DNA of 64,000 bases from an uncultured Ruegeria sp. (GCF_947504215.1 NZ_CANNGO010000007.1:147550-211549), one strand, 5' to 3'. Counted from the stretch's first letter, positions 8,511 through 18,089 are shown. Made by a program: numbers and translations. Notes: a model not told the origin generated them from the letters alone.

Positions 8511-9734
8511 TTACCCGCCGAAATCGTCGAGCATGATATCTTCGCGGTCAACGCCCATATCAAGAAGCATGTTGATGACCGATTGGTTCATGATCGGCGG
8601 GCCACACATGTAATACTCGCAATCCTCGGGCGCTGGGTGGTTTTTGAGGTATTCATCGAACAGAACATTGTGGATGAAGCCAGTATAACCTTTCCAGTCA
8701 TCCTCGGGCTGCGCATCAGACAAGGCTACATGCCACTCAAAATTCGGGAATTCCGCAGCAAGCTGGTCGAAATCCTCGACAAAGAACATCTCTTTCTTCG
8801 ATCTAGCGCCGTACCAGAATGTGATCTTGCGATCTTTGTTCTTCAGGCGCTTGAGCTGATCAAAGATATGGCTGCGCATGGGGGCCATACCGGCACCACC
8901 ACCAATGAACACCATTTCCTTTTCCGTTTCGCGGGCAAAGAACTCGCCAAACGGCCCCGAGATGGTGACCTTGTCACCGGGTTTAAGGTTGAAGATGTAG
9001 GACGACATCTGACCTGCCGGAATACCTTCTGACCCCGGAGGCGGCGACGCCACCCGGACGTTCAGCATGATCATACCTTTTTCATCCGGATAATTGGCCA
9101 TCGAATAAGCGCGTTCAATTGGCTCTGACACGACCGAGTCATACTGCCACAGATTGAACCGATCCCAGTCTTCGCGGTATTCCTCTTCGACGTCGAAATC
9201 GGTGTATTTCAACTGGTGTACGGGTGCTTCGATCTGGATATAGCCACCCGCGCGAAAATTAACGTCTTCGCCTTCGGGCAGGTCCAAAGTCAGCGCCTTG
9301 ATGAAGGTCGCCACATTCTCGTTCGACCGAACCGTGCATTCCCACTTCTTGACGCCAAAAACCTCTTCAGGAACTTCGATGTCCATGTCCTGCTTGACGG
9401 CGACCTGACAGGACAAGCGGTCGCCGCATGCGGCCTCGCGCTTGGTGATATGGCCCTCCTCGGTTGGCAGGATAGACCCACCGCCAGAGTGGATGCGCAC
9501 GCGGCACTGCGCGCAGGTGCCACCGCCGCCGCAGGCGGACGGAACGAACAGCTTTTCGGCCGCCAGTGTCTGGAGAAGTTTGCCGCCAGCGGGAACCGAA
9601 ACCGTCTTCTCGCCATTGATGGTGATATTGACATTACCCGTCGACACCAACCGCGAGCGCGCGGCCATGATGATGGTCACCAGCCCCAGAACGATAAGAG
9701 TGAAAAGGATGACGCCTAAGCTAAAAGTTTCCAT
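8511..9734 (-). CDS. nqrF: Na+-NQR subunit F (NADH dehydrogenase, FAD and 2Fe-2S)
   Basis: NqrF is the NADH-oxidising entry subunit of the sodium pump. The 407-residue protein has an N-terminal membrane helix (residues 5-25), a ferredoxin domain with Cys68, Cys74, Cys77 and Cys109 in CX5CX2CX31C spacing, and a ferredoxin-reductase module. The reductase part shows RAYSMANYP (FAD), [14 protein letters not shown] (NADH) and a C-terminal [10 protein letters not shown] and DDFGG. It is the last gene of nqrABCDEF and ends at a terminator. GGAGGGG precedes the ATG by a few bases. Confidence 0.97.
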   Translation of the reverse strand: METFSLGVILFTLIVLGLVTIIMAARSRLVSTGNVNITINGEKTVSVPAGGKLLQTLAAEKLFVPSACGGGGTCAQCRVRIHSGGGSILPTEEGHITKREAACGDRLSCQVAVKQDMDIEVPEEVFGVKKWECTVRSNENVATFIKALTLDLPEGEDVNFRAGGYIQIEAPVHQLKYTDFDVEEEYREDWDRFNLWQYDSVVSEPIERAYSMANYPDEKGMIMLNVRVASPPPGSEGIPAGQMSSYIFNLKPGDKVTISGPFGEFFARETEKEMVFIGGGAGMAPMRSHIFDQLKRLKNKDRKITFWYGARSKKEMFFVEDFDQLAAEFPNFEWHVALSDAQPEDDWKGYTGFIHNVLFDEYLKNHPAPEDCEYYMCGPPIMNQSVINMLLDMGVDREDIMLDDFGG

Positions 9735-9744
9735 TGGCCCCTCC

Positions 9745-10353
9745 TTACAGTTTCACGCCCGAGAAGGACATGAAGGCCATCGCCATCAATCCCGCGGTGA
9801 TGAAAGTAATGCCCAGACCCTGCAAGCCATCCGGAATGTCAGAGTACTTCAGCTTTTCTCGAACCCCCGCCATCGCGGTGATCGCAAGCGCCCAACCAAA
9901 GCCCGAGGACAGACCATAGGTCGTCGCTTCGGCAAAGTTGTAGTCACGTTCGACCATGAACAGCGAGCCGCCCAGGATGGCGCAATTCACAGTGATCAAC
10001 GGCAGAAAGATCCCCAGTGCGTTGTAGAGAGGTGGGAAGTATTTATCGAGGATCATCTCGAGGATCTGAACCATCGCTGCGATCACACCGATATACGAGA
10101 TTAAGCCAAGAAATGTCAGATCCACATCCGGGAACCCAGCCCAGGACAGCGCACCCGGTTTCAACAGGTAATTCAACAGAAGATTGTTCGCAGGGACGGT
10201 GATTGCCTGCACCACCATCACCGAAATGCCCAGACCAAGCGCGGTGGAAATCTTCTTGGACACGGCGATGAAGGTACACATGCCAAGGAAGAAGCTGAGC
10301 GCAAGGTTTTCAACAAAGATGGCCTTTACGGCCAGGGACAGTAGACCTTCCAT
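9745..10353 (-). CDS. nqrE: Na+-NQR subunit E
   Basis: This 202-residue integral membrane subunit has about six helices. With NqrD it forms the inverted-repeat core that holds an iron centre and conducts electrons across the membrane. [15 protein letters not shown] near residues 20-34 contains the conserved Cys, and [10 protein letters not shown] lies near residue 120. It starts where nqrD stops (a 1-nt TGATG-type overlap), which indicates translational coupling, and is 10 nt upstream of nqrF. Confidence 0.96.
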   Translation of the reverse strand: MEGLLSLAVKAIFVENLALSFFLGMCTFIAVSKKISTALGLGISVMVVQAITVPANNLLLNYLLKPGALSWAGFPDVDLTFLGLISYIGVIAAMVQILEMILDKYFPPLYNALGIFLPLITVNCAILGGSLFMVERDYNFAEATTYGLSSGFGWALAITAMAGVREKLKYSDIPDGLQGLGITFITAGLMAMAFMSFSGVKL

Positions 10354-11006
10354 CAGTGCGCCTCTACCTGCTGGATTTTGTATTCACGTTCTTCGACCTG
10401 GTTTGGTTTCCATGTGCGGAAGGCCCAGATGATCAGCCCGATGATGAAGAATGCCGAGGGTGGCAGCAGAAGCATTCCGTTTGGCACGTACCAGCCACCA
10501 TTGTTCACGGTCTCAAGAATGGTCACACCGAACAGCGACCCGGCTCCGAACAGCTCGCGGATGAAACCCACAAGCAGCAGGATCAGACCATAGCCCATTC
10601 CGTTGCCCGCCCCGTCGATGAAGGATGCGACGGGCGGGTTCTTCATCGCAAACGCCTCGGCACGGCCCATCACGATGCAGTTGGTGATGATCAGGCCTAC
10701 AAAGACGGACAGGGTTTTTGAGATCTCAAACGCATAGGCCTTAAGGATCTGGTCAACCAGGATCACCAGAGAAGCGATAATCACCATCTGCACGATGATC
10801 CGGATTGATCCGGGGATCTGATTGCGCAGGCATGAGATGAAGAAAGACGAGAAGGATGTCACGAAGATCACCGCCAGTGCCATCACTGCCGACACCTGCA
10901 ATGACGAGGTGACCGCCAATGCCGAACAAATGCCCAGCACCTGCAAGGTGATCGGGTTGTTGTCGACAAGCGGGTCGACCAGAAGCTCTTTCCTTGTCTG
11001 GGACAT
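10353..11006 (-). CDS. nqrD: Na+-NQR subunit D
   Basis: This 217-residue polytopic subunit is homologous to NqrE and RnfE. It includes [18 protein letters not shown], where the conserved Cys contributes to the NqrD/NqrE iron site, and [14 protein letters not shown] in the second half. The C-terminal tail is charged and cytoplasmic. The start codon overlaps the nqrC stop by 1 nt and the stop overlaps the nqrE start by 1 nt, so nqrC, D and E are translationally coupled. Confidence 0.96.
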   Translation of the reverse strand: MSQTRKELLVDPLVDNNPITLQVLGICSALAVTSSLQVSAVMALAVIFVTSFSSFFISCLRNQIPGSIRIIVQMVIIASLVILVDQILKAYAFEISKTLSVFVGLIITNCIVMGRAEAFAMKNPPVASFIDGAGNGMGYGLILLLVGFIRELFGAGSLFGVTILETVNNGGWYVPNGMLLLPPSAFFIIGLIIWAFRTWKPNQVEEREYKIQQVEAH

Positions 11007-11821
11007 CAGAACTCTCCTGCTTGCAATTTGCCAAGGAAGGGGCCGTAACCGGCATCGCCCATCCAGAATTTCACAAGGTTGTCGACACCGACCGAGGTCA
11101 GCGTCGCCCCGGCCAGCGCGTCGATGTAGAAATCGGGGCCGGCGGCGGGTTGCGACTTGGCGACAGTGATTTGCAAGTCGCCCGCGTCATCCCGCAGCTT
11201 TTTGCCGTTCCACAATGCTTTCCAACGCGGATTATCGACCTCGGCCCCAAGGCCGGGGGTTTCACCGTGCTGATAGAACTGAAGGCCATAGATATCGTTG
11301 CCGTTGTTTTCCAACGCAATGAAACCGTAAAGCGTTGACCAAAGGCCATATCCTTGTATCGGCAGGATCACCTTATCCAAACCACCAGTGTCATCACGCA
11401 GCAGATAGACCACGCGGTATTTCGCCTTGCGCCCAATCCCCGCCGGATCGTCATCCAGAGCGACGCTCAGTTCAGGATCGCTTGCGGCAGCAATATCGTC
11501 AAATGTAGCTGGGTCAAATTGGTCATCGACGAAATCGCCGGTCGACAGTTCCAGAACATGTGGTTCGAAGGCGGCAAAGGCTTCGGTCACATCAATCCCG
11601 GGTTCATAGACGCCCGCGACTTGCAGGACGTTGACTTGTTTGTCTTTCAGCCGGTTGGCCTCTTGCACCGGGCGCAAGCTAACGGCGGCAGCCGATACGA
11701 CCATCGACGCAACAAGGCAGACTGCAACGGCAACAAAGATCGTCTTGCCAACAGAATCCGGCGAGGCCGCCAGAAACCGGGCGATCGCGCCCTTTGGTTC
11801 AGGGGATTGCGTATCAGACAT
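11006..11821 (-). CDS. nqrC: Na+-NQR subunit C (covalent FMN)
   Basis: NqrC is a membrane-anchored periplasmic flavoprotein with one N-terminal helix (about residues 26-48). FMN is attached by ApbE to the threonine in DALAGAT (Thr240), near the C-terminus. The ATG at 11821 gives 272 residues beginning [12 protein letters not shown] longer frame reading (from 11857) would run into nqrB and has no support. The chosen start overlaps the nqrB stop by 8 nt. ApbE is encoded about 7 kb away at 3234-4259. Confidence 0.95.
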   Translation of the reverse strand: MSDTQSPEPKGAIARFLAASPDSVGKTIFVAVAVCLVASMVVSAAAVSLRPVQEANRLKDKQVNVLQVAGVYEPGIDVTEAFAAFEPHVLELSTGDFVDDQFDPATFDDIAAASDPELSVALDDDPAGIGRKAKYRVVYLLRDDTGGLDKVILPIQGYGLWSTLYGFIALENNGNDIYGLQFYQHGETPGLGAEVDNPRWKALWNGKKLRDDAGDLQITVAKSQPAAGPDFYIDALAGATLTSVGVDNLVKFWMGDAGYGPFLGKLQAGEF

Positions 11822-13022
11822 GGCGACGCGCCCTCCGTTTGATGTTTGCCTGCACAACGAAATAGTCGATCAGCGGCGCAAAGACGTTGCCGAACAGGAT
11901 TGCCAGCATCATGCCTTCCGGGAAGGCCGGGTTGATCACCCGGATCATTACCACCATGACACCAATCAGCCCACCATAGATATAGCGTCCCAGATTGGTA
12001 TGGCTCGCCGAAACCGGCTCGGTCACCATGAAGGCCAGCCCAAAAGCATACCCACCCAGAACCACATGCCAGTACCACGGCATCGCGAACATCGGATTAG
12101 TGTCAGATCCGATCAGGTTCAGCAGCAAGGTAAAGCCGATGGTTCCGGCCAAACAGCCCACGATCAGACGAAAGTTGGCGATCCTCGTCATCAGCAGGAA
12201 GGCCAGCCCAACCATGCAAGCCAGTGTCGAGGTCTCACCAAAGCTGCCTTGTATCTGCCCGAAGAAAGCATTCGACCAGGTGATCCCATCTGCTGCCAGG
12301 GCCTGCACGCCATCGGCAGCGGACACAGCCAAAGCCGTCGCGCCCGAGAATCCGTCAACCGGTGTCCAGACAGCATCGCCGGACATGTTGGCAGGATAGG
12401 CGAAATACAGGAACGCCCGACCCACAAGCGCGGGGTTGAGGAAATTCTTGCCGGTGCCGCCAAAGACTTCCTTACCAATCACAACGCCAAAGATAATCCC
12501 CAGCGCCACCTGCCACAGAGGTGCAGTTGCCGGCATGATCAGCGTGTAGAGCATCGAGGTGACAAGAAACCCTTCGTTCACCTCGTGGCCGCGCACGGTG
12601 GCAAAAATCACCTCGAAAATACCGCCAGCGACCAGTGTGACGATGTAGATTGGCAGGAAATACATCATTCCGTGCAACACATTGGCAATGATGCTGCCCG
12701 GGTCCAATGACACGCCAAAGGCCTGCAGGATCGCAATTCGCCAACCGGTTGCCGCGTCAGGCCCCAGCGCTGCAATAGCCGAGTTCGCCTGGTAACCCGT
12801 ATTGTACATCCCCCATAGGATACATGGGATCGTCGCGATCACGACATAGGTCATGATCCGCTTCATATCGATGTATGACCGCGCATGTGGCGCGACGGTG
12901 GTTACTGTTTTCGGAGTGTAGATGAAACTTTCGACCATCTCGTAGATGGGGAAATACTTCTCGTACTTGCCGCCCTTGGTAAAGTTCGGCTCGATCCGGT
13001 CAAAGAAGCTGCGCAAACCCAT
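11814..13022 (-). CDS. nqrB: Na+-NQR subunit B (covalent FMN, riboflavin, Na+ channel)
   Basis: This 402-residue polytopic subunit is the sodium-translocating core. The ApbE modification motif DGFSGATALA puts covalent FMN on Thr229. The N-terminal segment MGLRSFFDRIEPNF and KGGKYEKYFPIYEM match the cytoplasmic extension that contacts NqrA. FGGTGKNFLNPALVGRAFL and NEGFLVTSMLY are conserved core segments. Five nucleotides separate it from nqrA, and its end overlaps nqrC. Confidence 0.97.
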   Translation of the reverse strand: MGLRSFFDRIEPNFTKGGKYEKYFPIYEMVESFIYTPKTVTTVAPHARSYIDMKRIMTYVVIATIPCILWGMYNTGYQANSAIAALGPDAATGWRIAILQAFGVSLDPGSIIANVLHGMMYFLPIYIVTLVAGGIFEVIFATVRGHEVNEGFLVTSMLYTLIMPATAPLWQVALGIIFGVVIGKEVFGGTGKNFLNPALVGRAFLYFAYPANMSGDAVWTPVDGFSGATALAVSAADGVQALAADGITWSNAFFGQIQGSFGETSTLACMVGLAFLLMTRIANFRLIVGCLAGTIGFTLLLNLIGSDTNPMFAMPWYWHVVLGGYAFGLAFMVTEPVSASHTNLGRYIYGGLIGVMVVMIRVINPAFPEGMMLAILFGNVFAPLIDYFVVQANIKRRARRHV

Positions 13023-13027
13023 TTGGA

Positions 13028-14371
13028 TCAGCCCTCCTTTTCAATCTTGGTCAGGCAGTCGCGCAGCGCCAACCCGTATTCATATTTTGCCGGACAGGCA
13101 AAGCCCACAAGGCCCAGATCCTCTTCGTCCAGCTCCAGCGCGCCCAGGGCCTGAGCACTATCGGTGTCCATCACCAACATCGCACGCAGCAATTGCGTCG
13201 GCAGGTAGTCCTGCGGCATCAACTGCTCAAACGTCCCCGTTGGCACCATCGCACGACGCCCACCATTCAGGTTCGAGGTGAGCCCATACAGTTTCTTGGC
13301 AAAAGCCGAGCCCAAAACAGGCTGCACGGCAAACTTCGACGGCATGGGACGAATCCAGCCCATTGGGATCTGATCGTGATCTTCGCGGATAATGGTAATC
13401 TGACGCGCAAACCGTCCCAGATAGGCGGTTGGTCCATCCGCGTGGCGTCCGGACAAGATCGAGCCCGAGATGATGCGCGCCGTTCCGTCAACATCGACCT
13501 CATCACGGGTCAGATCCTCGGTCGAGGCACCCAGAACAGTGCGGATCAAACGTGGCTGACGTGCCCCCGGCCCCGTCAATGCGATCACGATACTTGGATC
13601 CAGATGACCTGTCTGAACCAGACGACCAATTGCAATTACATCCTGATACCCAATGGTCCAGACCTGCGTGTTACCCGCCAATGGCCGGAGGAAATGGATA
13701 TGCGTCCCGGCCAGCCCTGCCGGATGCGGACCCGAGAAAGCTGCGGCTTCGACACCCGCAACGTCGGCCCCCGGAATGGTATCGCCGTCCTTGTGACACA
13801 AATAGGTCGTGCCCTCGGTAAGTTTGGCGATTGCGCCAAGCCCGGCGGCAAAGTCATCCCCGGCATCCGCGATGATGACTGCGGCATCAGCGGACAAAGG
13901 TTCGCTGTCCATTGCAGTCACAAAAATCGCTGTTGGTTTTGTCCCCGGCTCAGGCATCTTGGAATACGGCCGTGTGCGGAGAGCGGTCCACAACCCGGCC
14001 GCACAGAGTTTTTTGGTCACACCCTCGGCTGTGTCTGCATCGCCTACGTCAGAAAAATCGACACCAGTATCATTCGGGTCAGAGACCTCAACAACGACAC
14101 TTTGAAGAACCCGGCGTGCGCCACGGTTTATTGCTACGACCTTGCCGCTCAGCGGCGCGACCATCATCGCCTCTGGTGCGTCCTTGTGGCAGAACAATGG
14201 TGTTCCCCGCCGAACCTCATCACCTTCCTGTACCAGCATGCGCGGCTTCAGGCCCAAATAATCCGACCCAAGCGCAGCGACGCTGGAAAACTCCGGCCCC
14301 GGCCGGATAGTCTGCTCAGGGGCACCCTGAATCGGCAGCTCCAACCCTTTTTTCAGTTTGAAAGTTTGCAT
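13028..14371 (-). CDS. nqrA: Na+-NQR subunit A
   Basis: NqrA is the soluble subunit that contributes to ubiquinone binding on the cytoplasmic side of the sodium pump. The family usually begins M-x-KKGL-x-LPI, so I use the ATG at 14371 (MQTFKLKKGLELPIQGAP, 447 residues); the frame is open a further 18 nt upstream. Conserved pieces include VQEGDEVRRGTPLF, the lipoyl-like VVAINRGARR and PLAGNTQVWTIGYQDV. It is the first gene of nqrABCDEF. The 280-bp space to the divergent methyltransferase gene must contain the operon promoter. Confidence 0.95.
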   Translation of the reverse strand: MQTFKLKKGLELPIQGAPEQTIRPGPEFSSVAALGSDYLGLKPRMLVQEGDEVRRGTPLFCHKDAPEAMMVAPLSGKVVAINRGARRVLQSVVVEVSDPNDTGVDFSDVGDADTAEGVTKKLCAAGLWTALRTRPYSKMPEPGTKPTAIFVTAMDSEPLSADAAVIIADAGDDFAAGLGAIAKLTEGTTYLCHKDGDTIPGADVAGVEAAAFSGPHPAGLAGTHIHFLRPLAGNTQVWTIGYQDVIAIGRLVQTGHLDPSIVIALTGPGARQPRLIRTVLGASTEDLTRDEVDVDGTARIISGSILSGRHADGPTAYLGRFARQITIIREDHDQIPMGWIRPMPSKFAVQPVLGSAFAKKLYGLTSNLNGGRRAMVPTGTFEQLMPQDYLPTQLLRAMLVMDTDSAQALGALELDEEDLGLVGFACPAKYEYGLALRDCLTKIEKEG

Positions 14372-14669
14372 GTCGCTACGGTCTTCCAAGCCTCGTTCCT
14401 GCGTCCGCTATTTGTCGCCTTTCAGTCTTGGGCATCAAATAGTGCGAATTGTCTCGCCATCCGGTCCGTGAAAGCGCCACAAACCTGCCGATATCCGCTC
14501 GCGTTATTCCAATCACGGACCCTTTACGCGCGGACGTCCTAAAACGCAAACCTGTTACCGCGCAAATCAGCACAACAAAGTCACTTTATCCTGAACTCGC
14601 AGCGACGCGACCAAAATAGCACAAAAAAAGCGTGTCGCGCCTGATTTACTTCCAGTGTAAGCAACGGGG

Positions 14670-15785
14670 ATGAACACTTCAGACAGTTTTGAAATCTTTT
14701 TGGTGGCCACACCCGGTCTCGAAGCGCCTTTGTGCGAAGAGGCTATCCAAAACGGATTCGCCGAGGCCCATAAGGTCGCCGGAGGCGTCAACTGCCGCGG
14801 GGATTGGTCCGAAGCCTGGCGTGCCAACCTGTGCCTTCGCGGAGCGAATAAGGTATTGGTACGCATAGGAAGTTTTCCGGCCGTGCACCTGGCTCAGTTG
14901 GACAAACGGGCGCGCAAATTTCCATGGTCAGACTTTCTACGCCCTGACATACCGATCAAAGTCGAGGCCACGAGCCGGAAATCCCGAATTTATCATGCAG
15001 GCGCGGCCCGGCAGCGAATTGAAAACGCTATATCCGAGACCCTTGGTGCGCCAATTTCTTCTGACGCCAAGCTGCGCGTCCTGCTACGTATCGAGAAAGA
15101 CCTGTGCACCTTTTCCATCGATACCTCAGGTGAACCGCTGCACAAACGGGGCCACAAACCAGCCGTAGCCAAGGCCCCTATGCGTGAGACCATGGCTGCC
15201 ATGTTCCTGCGAGAATGCGGGTTTGACGGCACTGAACCGGTGGTGGACCCTATGTGCGGCTCGGGCACATTTGTGATTGAAGCGGCCGAAATCGCGTTGG
15301 GTCTGCAACCCGGACGCTCGCGCCAGTTCGCATTCGAGGATCTGGCCAGCTTTGACGCACAAGCCTGGCAATCATTGCGTCACGACACCCCGCCCCCAGA
15401 GATGACGTTTCGTTTCTACGGCTCGGACCGAAACTCAGGCGCCATCGAAGCCGCCAGCGCCAATGCCGCTCAGGCGGGGGTCTCCCATGTGACACAATTT
15501 GCCCAACGCGCCATCAGCGACATTAAACCCCCGGAAGGCAAGGCCGGTCTGGTGATCGTTAACCCACCCTACGGCGCACGGATCGGGGATGAAAAGCGCC
15601 TGCGGTCTTTGTATGGCAGTCTGGGCAAAGTCCTTATGTCACGGTTTTCCGGTTGGCGCGTCGGCATCGTAACCAGCAACCCGTCCCTCGCCCGATCGGC
15701 GCGCCTTCCGTTACTCCCAACCGGGCCGGTTGTTGATCACGGAGGAACAAAAATAAAACTGTACAGAACCAACGCGTTGCCGTGA
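14670..15785 (+). CDS. THUMP-domain rRNA/tRNA (guanine or adenine)-methyltransferase, RlmL/TrmN-like
   Basis: This 371-residue class I SAM-dependent RNA methyltransferase has an N-terminal ferredoxin-like plus THUMP region (residues 1-160; FLVATPGLEAPLCEEA, DLCTFSIDTSGEPLHKRGHK). The Rossmann domain follows, with VVDPMCGSGTFVIEAA (motif I), GSDRNSGAIEAASANA and the catalytic VNPPYGARIG (motif IV). NPPY specifies amino-group methylation of a base. The architecture matches the N-terminal half of RlmL, which makes m2G2445 in 23S rRNA, and its single-domain homologues. It is divergent from nqrA and ends about 115 nt before tRNA-Pro. Confidence 0.9.
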   Translation: MNTSDSFEIFLVATPGLEAPLCEEAIQNGFAEAHKVAGGVNCRGDWSEAWRANLCLRGANKVLVRIGSFPAVHLAQLDKRARKFPWSDFLRPDIPIKVEATSRKSRIYHAGAARQRIENAISETLGAPISSDAKLRVLLRIEKDLCTFSIDTSGEPLHKRGHKPAVAKAPMRETMAAMFLRECGFDGTEPVVDPMCGSGTFVIEAAEIALGLQPGRSRQFAFEDLASFDAQAWQSLRHDTPPPEMTFRFYGSDRNSGAIEAASANAAQAGVSHVTQFAQRAISDIKPPEGKAGLVIVNPPYGARIGDEKRLRSLYGSLGKVLMSRFSGWRVGIVTSNPSLARSARLPLLPTGPVVDHGGTKIKLYRTNALP

Positions 15786-15901
15786 TTGCGCGCTATCATA
15801 GGCCGAACTGACAAATGAACTTTTTCGGAGGTTTGCAAAATCTCAGGCCCGGAAATCGACTTGCGCATCCCAATTGCCGGGTATAGATCACCCGCCACGG
15901 T

Positions 15902-15978
15902 CGGAGTGTAGCTCAGCCTGGTAGAGCACTGTCTTCGGGAGGCAGGGGTCGTGAGTTCGAATCTCGCCACTCCGACCA
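15902..15978 (+). tRNA. tRNA-Pro (CGG anticodon)
   Basis: The cloverleaf is complete in 77 nt. The acceptor stem is CGGAGTG/CACTCCG, and the D-arm includes TAGCTCAGCCTGGTAGAGCA. The anticodon stem CTGTC/GGCAG encloses loop TTCGGGA (anticodon CGG), the T-arm contains GTTCGAATC, and a genomically encoded CCA closes it. An integrase remnant begins 36 nt downstream, so this tRNA 3' end is a likely past attachment site. Confidence 0.97.
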
Positions 15979-15985
15979 AGTTTTC

Positions 15986-16014
15986 AAGGCGCCCGATGGC
16001 GCCTTTAGTGTTTT
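15986..16014 (+). terminator. Terminator-like hairpin after tRNA-Pro
   Basis: An 8-bp stem AAGGCGCC/GGCGCCTT with loop CGAT lies 8 nt after the tRNA CCA. It is followed by a mixed T-rich tail ending in TTTT. It probably ends the tRNA transcript. Confidence 0.65.
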
Positions 16015-16228
16015 CAGGACAGTGATCCGAGGTTCGTTAAACCTGAGCATTTGTCGAACTCTAGGGCGCTAGCAGCCTTACGTAGGTGCTCCGGGCTTTA
16101 GCGCGCATAAACGGACGCGGTGATCCGCGGCTTTGAATGGCCGAGAAACTGTCCAATCTCCTCCACCGAGATGCCTGCCTATGCCATATGAACTGCCGCG
16201 ATGTGCCGCAGAACGCGCGGTGACACAT
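16014..16228 (-). pseudogene. Tyrosine recombinase (integrase), C-terminal fragment with two stops
   Basis: Read on the minus strand, this stretch encodes the catalytic end of a phage- or island-type tyrosine recombinase. SPRVLRHIAAVHMA carries the R-x-x-R/H box, and it is followed by a TAG and then AGISVEEIGQFLGHS with the conserved LGHS. RITASVYAR precedes a TAA exactly where the nucleophilic Tyr of the family's YARxSP segment would be near, and then SPEHLRKAASALEF. No N-terminal or core domain precedes it; the frame instead runs straight into an IS3 orfB fragment at about 16228. It is a dead remnant beside tRNA-Pro. Confidence 0.8.
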
Positions 16229-16662
16229 CCGCCAGTCGAAGAGCATCATCGTCCTTCTCGACGGTCTGGCACTGCATGGAAATGAGCGCGAGGCCGACCA
16301 CCTTGCGGGTGCGCCGCTCTGATGTGACGAGCTTCTGGCGAGTATGAATGACGGCCTGACAAAGTTGGCTCGTCGTCAGGCCCTCGGTTTAAGGTAGTTC
16401 AGACTTTCCTTTAGGATCGGCTTGTCCAGTTCGAGCTGGGCCACGATCTTCTTGAGCCGGGCGTTCCCTTCTCGAGACTACGCAACTCCGAAAGCTGCGA
16501 TCTACCCATACCTCCGAACCGTCGCTGCCAGTTGTACTAAGTCGCATCACTGACGCCGACACCGCGGCAAGCCATGCGAACATCGTCGCCATCGGCCAGC
16601 TTCAGTTCAATCTCGCGCAGCAGCTTCAGAATATCTTCGTCCGAGTATTGCTTTCGAGCCAC
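16205..16662 (-). pseudogene. Truncated IS3-family element (IS407-like orfA plus 5' end of orfB)
   Basis: Reading from 16662, the minus strand encodes VARKQYSDEDILKLLREIEL, then an HTH region (VRMACRGVGVSDAT). This is broken by an in-frame TAG and continues as YNWQRRFGGMGRSQLSELRSLEKG. A one-base loss there shifts the frame, which resumes as NARLKKIVAQLELDKPIL to the orfA stop at 16376. The next frame begins LTTSQLCQAVIHTRQKLV and continues to DDDALRLA, typical of the first 60 residues of IS3 orfB, before the junction with the integrase fragment. Neither terminal repeat is recognisable. The element is inactive. Confidence 0.8.
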
Positions 16663-16837
16663 CTCCTCTTCCCCTTTCTAAGCCAAAGTAGTGGCCCAGT
16701 TTGGGGGAAAAGGCACAATCGGTTGTTTTCATCCGGCTTCTTGGTCATCTCTATCCTCTCGGAAATGACGCAACACACGCTGAATATCTTAGTTATAGCG
16801 ATGGTCCGTTTGGGAATGTGGCGGGAAACGCCTGATA

Positions 16838-16902
16838 TGTTCAACACCTTTCTTTTTTGTTGAACACGTAGTATGTTCAACAAAGTAACCTTTTGTAGAA
16901 CA
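16838..16902. repeat. Four TGTTNAACA-type repeats upstream of the nucleotidyltransferase
   Basis: Quasi-palindromic 9-mers occur at 16838 (TGTTCAACA), 16858 (TGTTGAACA, the reverse complement), 16874 (TGTTCAACA) and 16894 (TGTAGAACA, one mismatch). The start-to-start spacing is 20, 16 and 20 nt. The last copy ends 10 nt before the ATG at 16913. The regular spacing, alternating orientation and position over the probable promoter and ribosome site suggest an operator array for a DNA-binding repressor. No regulator gene is adjacent. Confidence 0.7.
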
Positions 16903-16912
16903 CGGCGCCAAC

Positions 16913-17941
16913 ATGACGTTCAAGCGACATTCATCCATCGCCCAAGCCGCTTATCACGACCTGCTGCGATCGCTTAAAGACGACGCTGTTTCGGATATCC
17001 GAGGCACACCAACACATGTCTCACGCAATGGGAAAGTCTACTGGTATGACACATACCGGGTCGGCTCTGACGTCAAGAAGCGCTATATCGGCGAGGACAG
17101 CGAGGAACTCCGGGCCAGGCTTGAGCAACATCAGCAACTCAAAGCCGAAGCCGATGAGCGCAGGAAGAACCGAACCCGGCTTGTGCGCCTTCTCCGGGCA
17201 GAAGGCTTCCTAAACCTGGACGCTGCAACAGGCAGCCTCATGTCGGCGATGGCAGCGTCTGGCGTATTTCGCCTTGGAGGCACCATCGTAGGCACCCATG
17301 CCTTTCGTCTCTACGAGGGAGAATTGGGTGTCCGATACGGCCTAGATCTGATGGCGCATACCGATGACATCGACATCGCCAGCTTCTCCCGCCTCTCCCT
17401 CGCCCTTGAGGACGCCGCCACACCGCCGCTCGAACAGGTCTTCCGGGACTTTTCATTTGTGCCTCAGCCCAGCCTGCAGGCTGACAAGACTTGGCGCTGG
17501 AAACAAACACGCAGCGATACTCTGGTCGAGTTCCTGACACCGTCCTTTGGCGAAGAAGAAGGCGTGCGCGAATTGCCCGCGCTCGGCGTAGATGCGCAAG
17601 GTCTGCACCATCTGAACTACCTCATCGCCGACCCGATCAAGGCGGCTGTGACCTATCGCAGCGGCGTCATGCTGCAGATCCCGCAACCCGAGCGCTATGC
17701 CATCCACAAGCTGATCGTCGCGGATCGCCGGCGCGGTGGAGAGAATGCACTAAAGTCGGAAAAAGACCGGCGCCAAGCCGCCTTTCTGATCGAGGTGCTG
17801 GCCGAGGATCGTCCGGACGAGTTGCGTGAAGCCTATGAAGATGCCCGGTCCCGCGGTCCTAAGTGGCGAGCGCGGATAGATGCAACGTTGGGGCGTATGC
17901 CGGAGACGCGGCACCTTTTGGATGGTGTTTGTTCAGATTGA
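16913..17941 (+). CDS. GSU2403-type nucleotidyltransferase-fold protein
   Basis: This 342-residue protein has a charged N-terminal region with a strand-rich motif (GKVYWYDTYRVGSDVKKRYIG, about residues 40-60) and a helical linker (65-100). The nucleotidyltransferase core follows: GGTIVGTHAFRLY (122-134) and the metal-binding TDDIDIA, with Asp151, Asp152 and Asp154. This matches my memory of GSU2403/NTP_transf_8 proteins, whose function is unknown; related folds modify RNA, tRNA or proteins. It stands alone between IS relics beside tRNA-Pro, with four operator-like repeats upstream. A defence or toxin role is possible but unproven. Confidence 0.78.
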   Translation: MTFKRHSSIAQAAYHDLLRSLKDDAVSDIRGTPTHVSRNGKVYWYDTYRVGSDVKKRYIGEDSEELRARLEQHQQLKAEADERRKNRTRLVRLLRAEGFLNLDAATGSLMSAMAASGVFRLGGTIVGTHAFRLYEGELGVRYGLDLMAHTDDIDIASFSRLSLALEDAATPPLEQVFRDFSFVPQPSLQADKTWRWKQTRSDTLVEFLTPSFGEEEGVRELPALGVDAQGLHHLNYLIADPIKAAVTYRSGVMLQIPQPERYAIHKLIVADRRRGGENALKSEKDRRQAAFLIEVLAEDRPDELREAYEDARSRGPKWRARIDATLGRMPETRHLLDGVCSD

Positions 17942-18089
17942 AGCCAGGAACGTACGCAATGAAACCGCAGCGTTATTTCGGGACTGACTGCCACTGAAGC
18001 GCAGAGACTGACATCAGAAGCCCTTGTATTAGGCTCGCGATCGATTGATTTCCGTTGCTCTGCATGGTTCACCGCCGCGAAAACAAGCG

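Noticed and set aside
11631..12710. A 359-codon plus-strand ORF opposite nqrB and nqrC
   Set aside because: It is antisense to two well-supported NQR genes and its translation has low-complexity, His/Gln-rich composition.
13193..14542. A 449-codon plus-strand ORF opposite nqrA
   Set aside because: It is the mirror of a certain gene with strong codon bias; its translation is rich in Arg, His and Cys and has no family features.
16626..16883. An 85-codon minus-strand ORF over the IS3 end and the repeat array
   Set aside because: It crosses the operator-like repeats and the IS3 boundary, has no ribosome site and no recognisable sequence.
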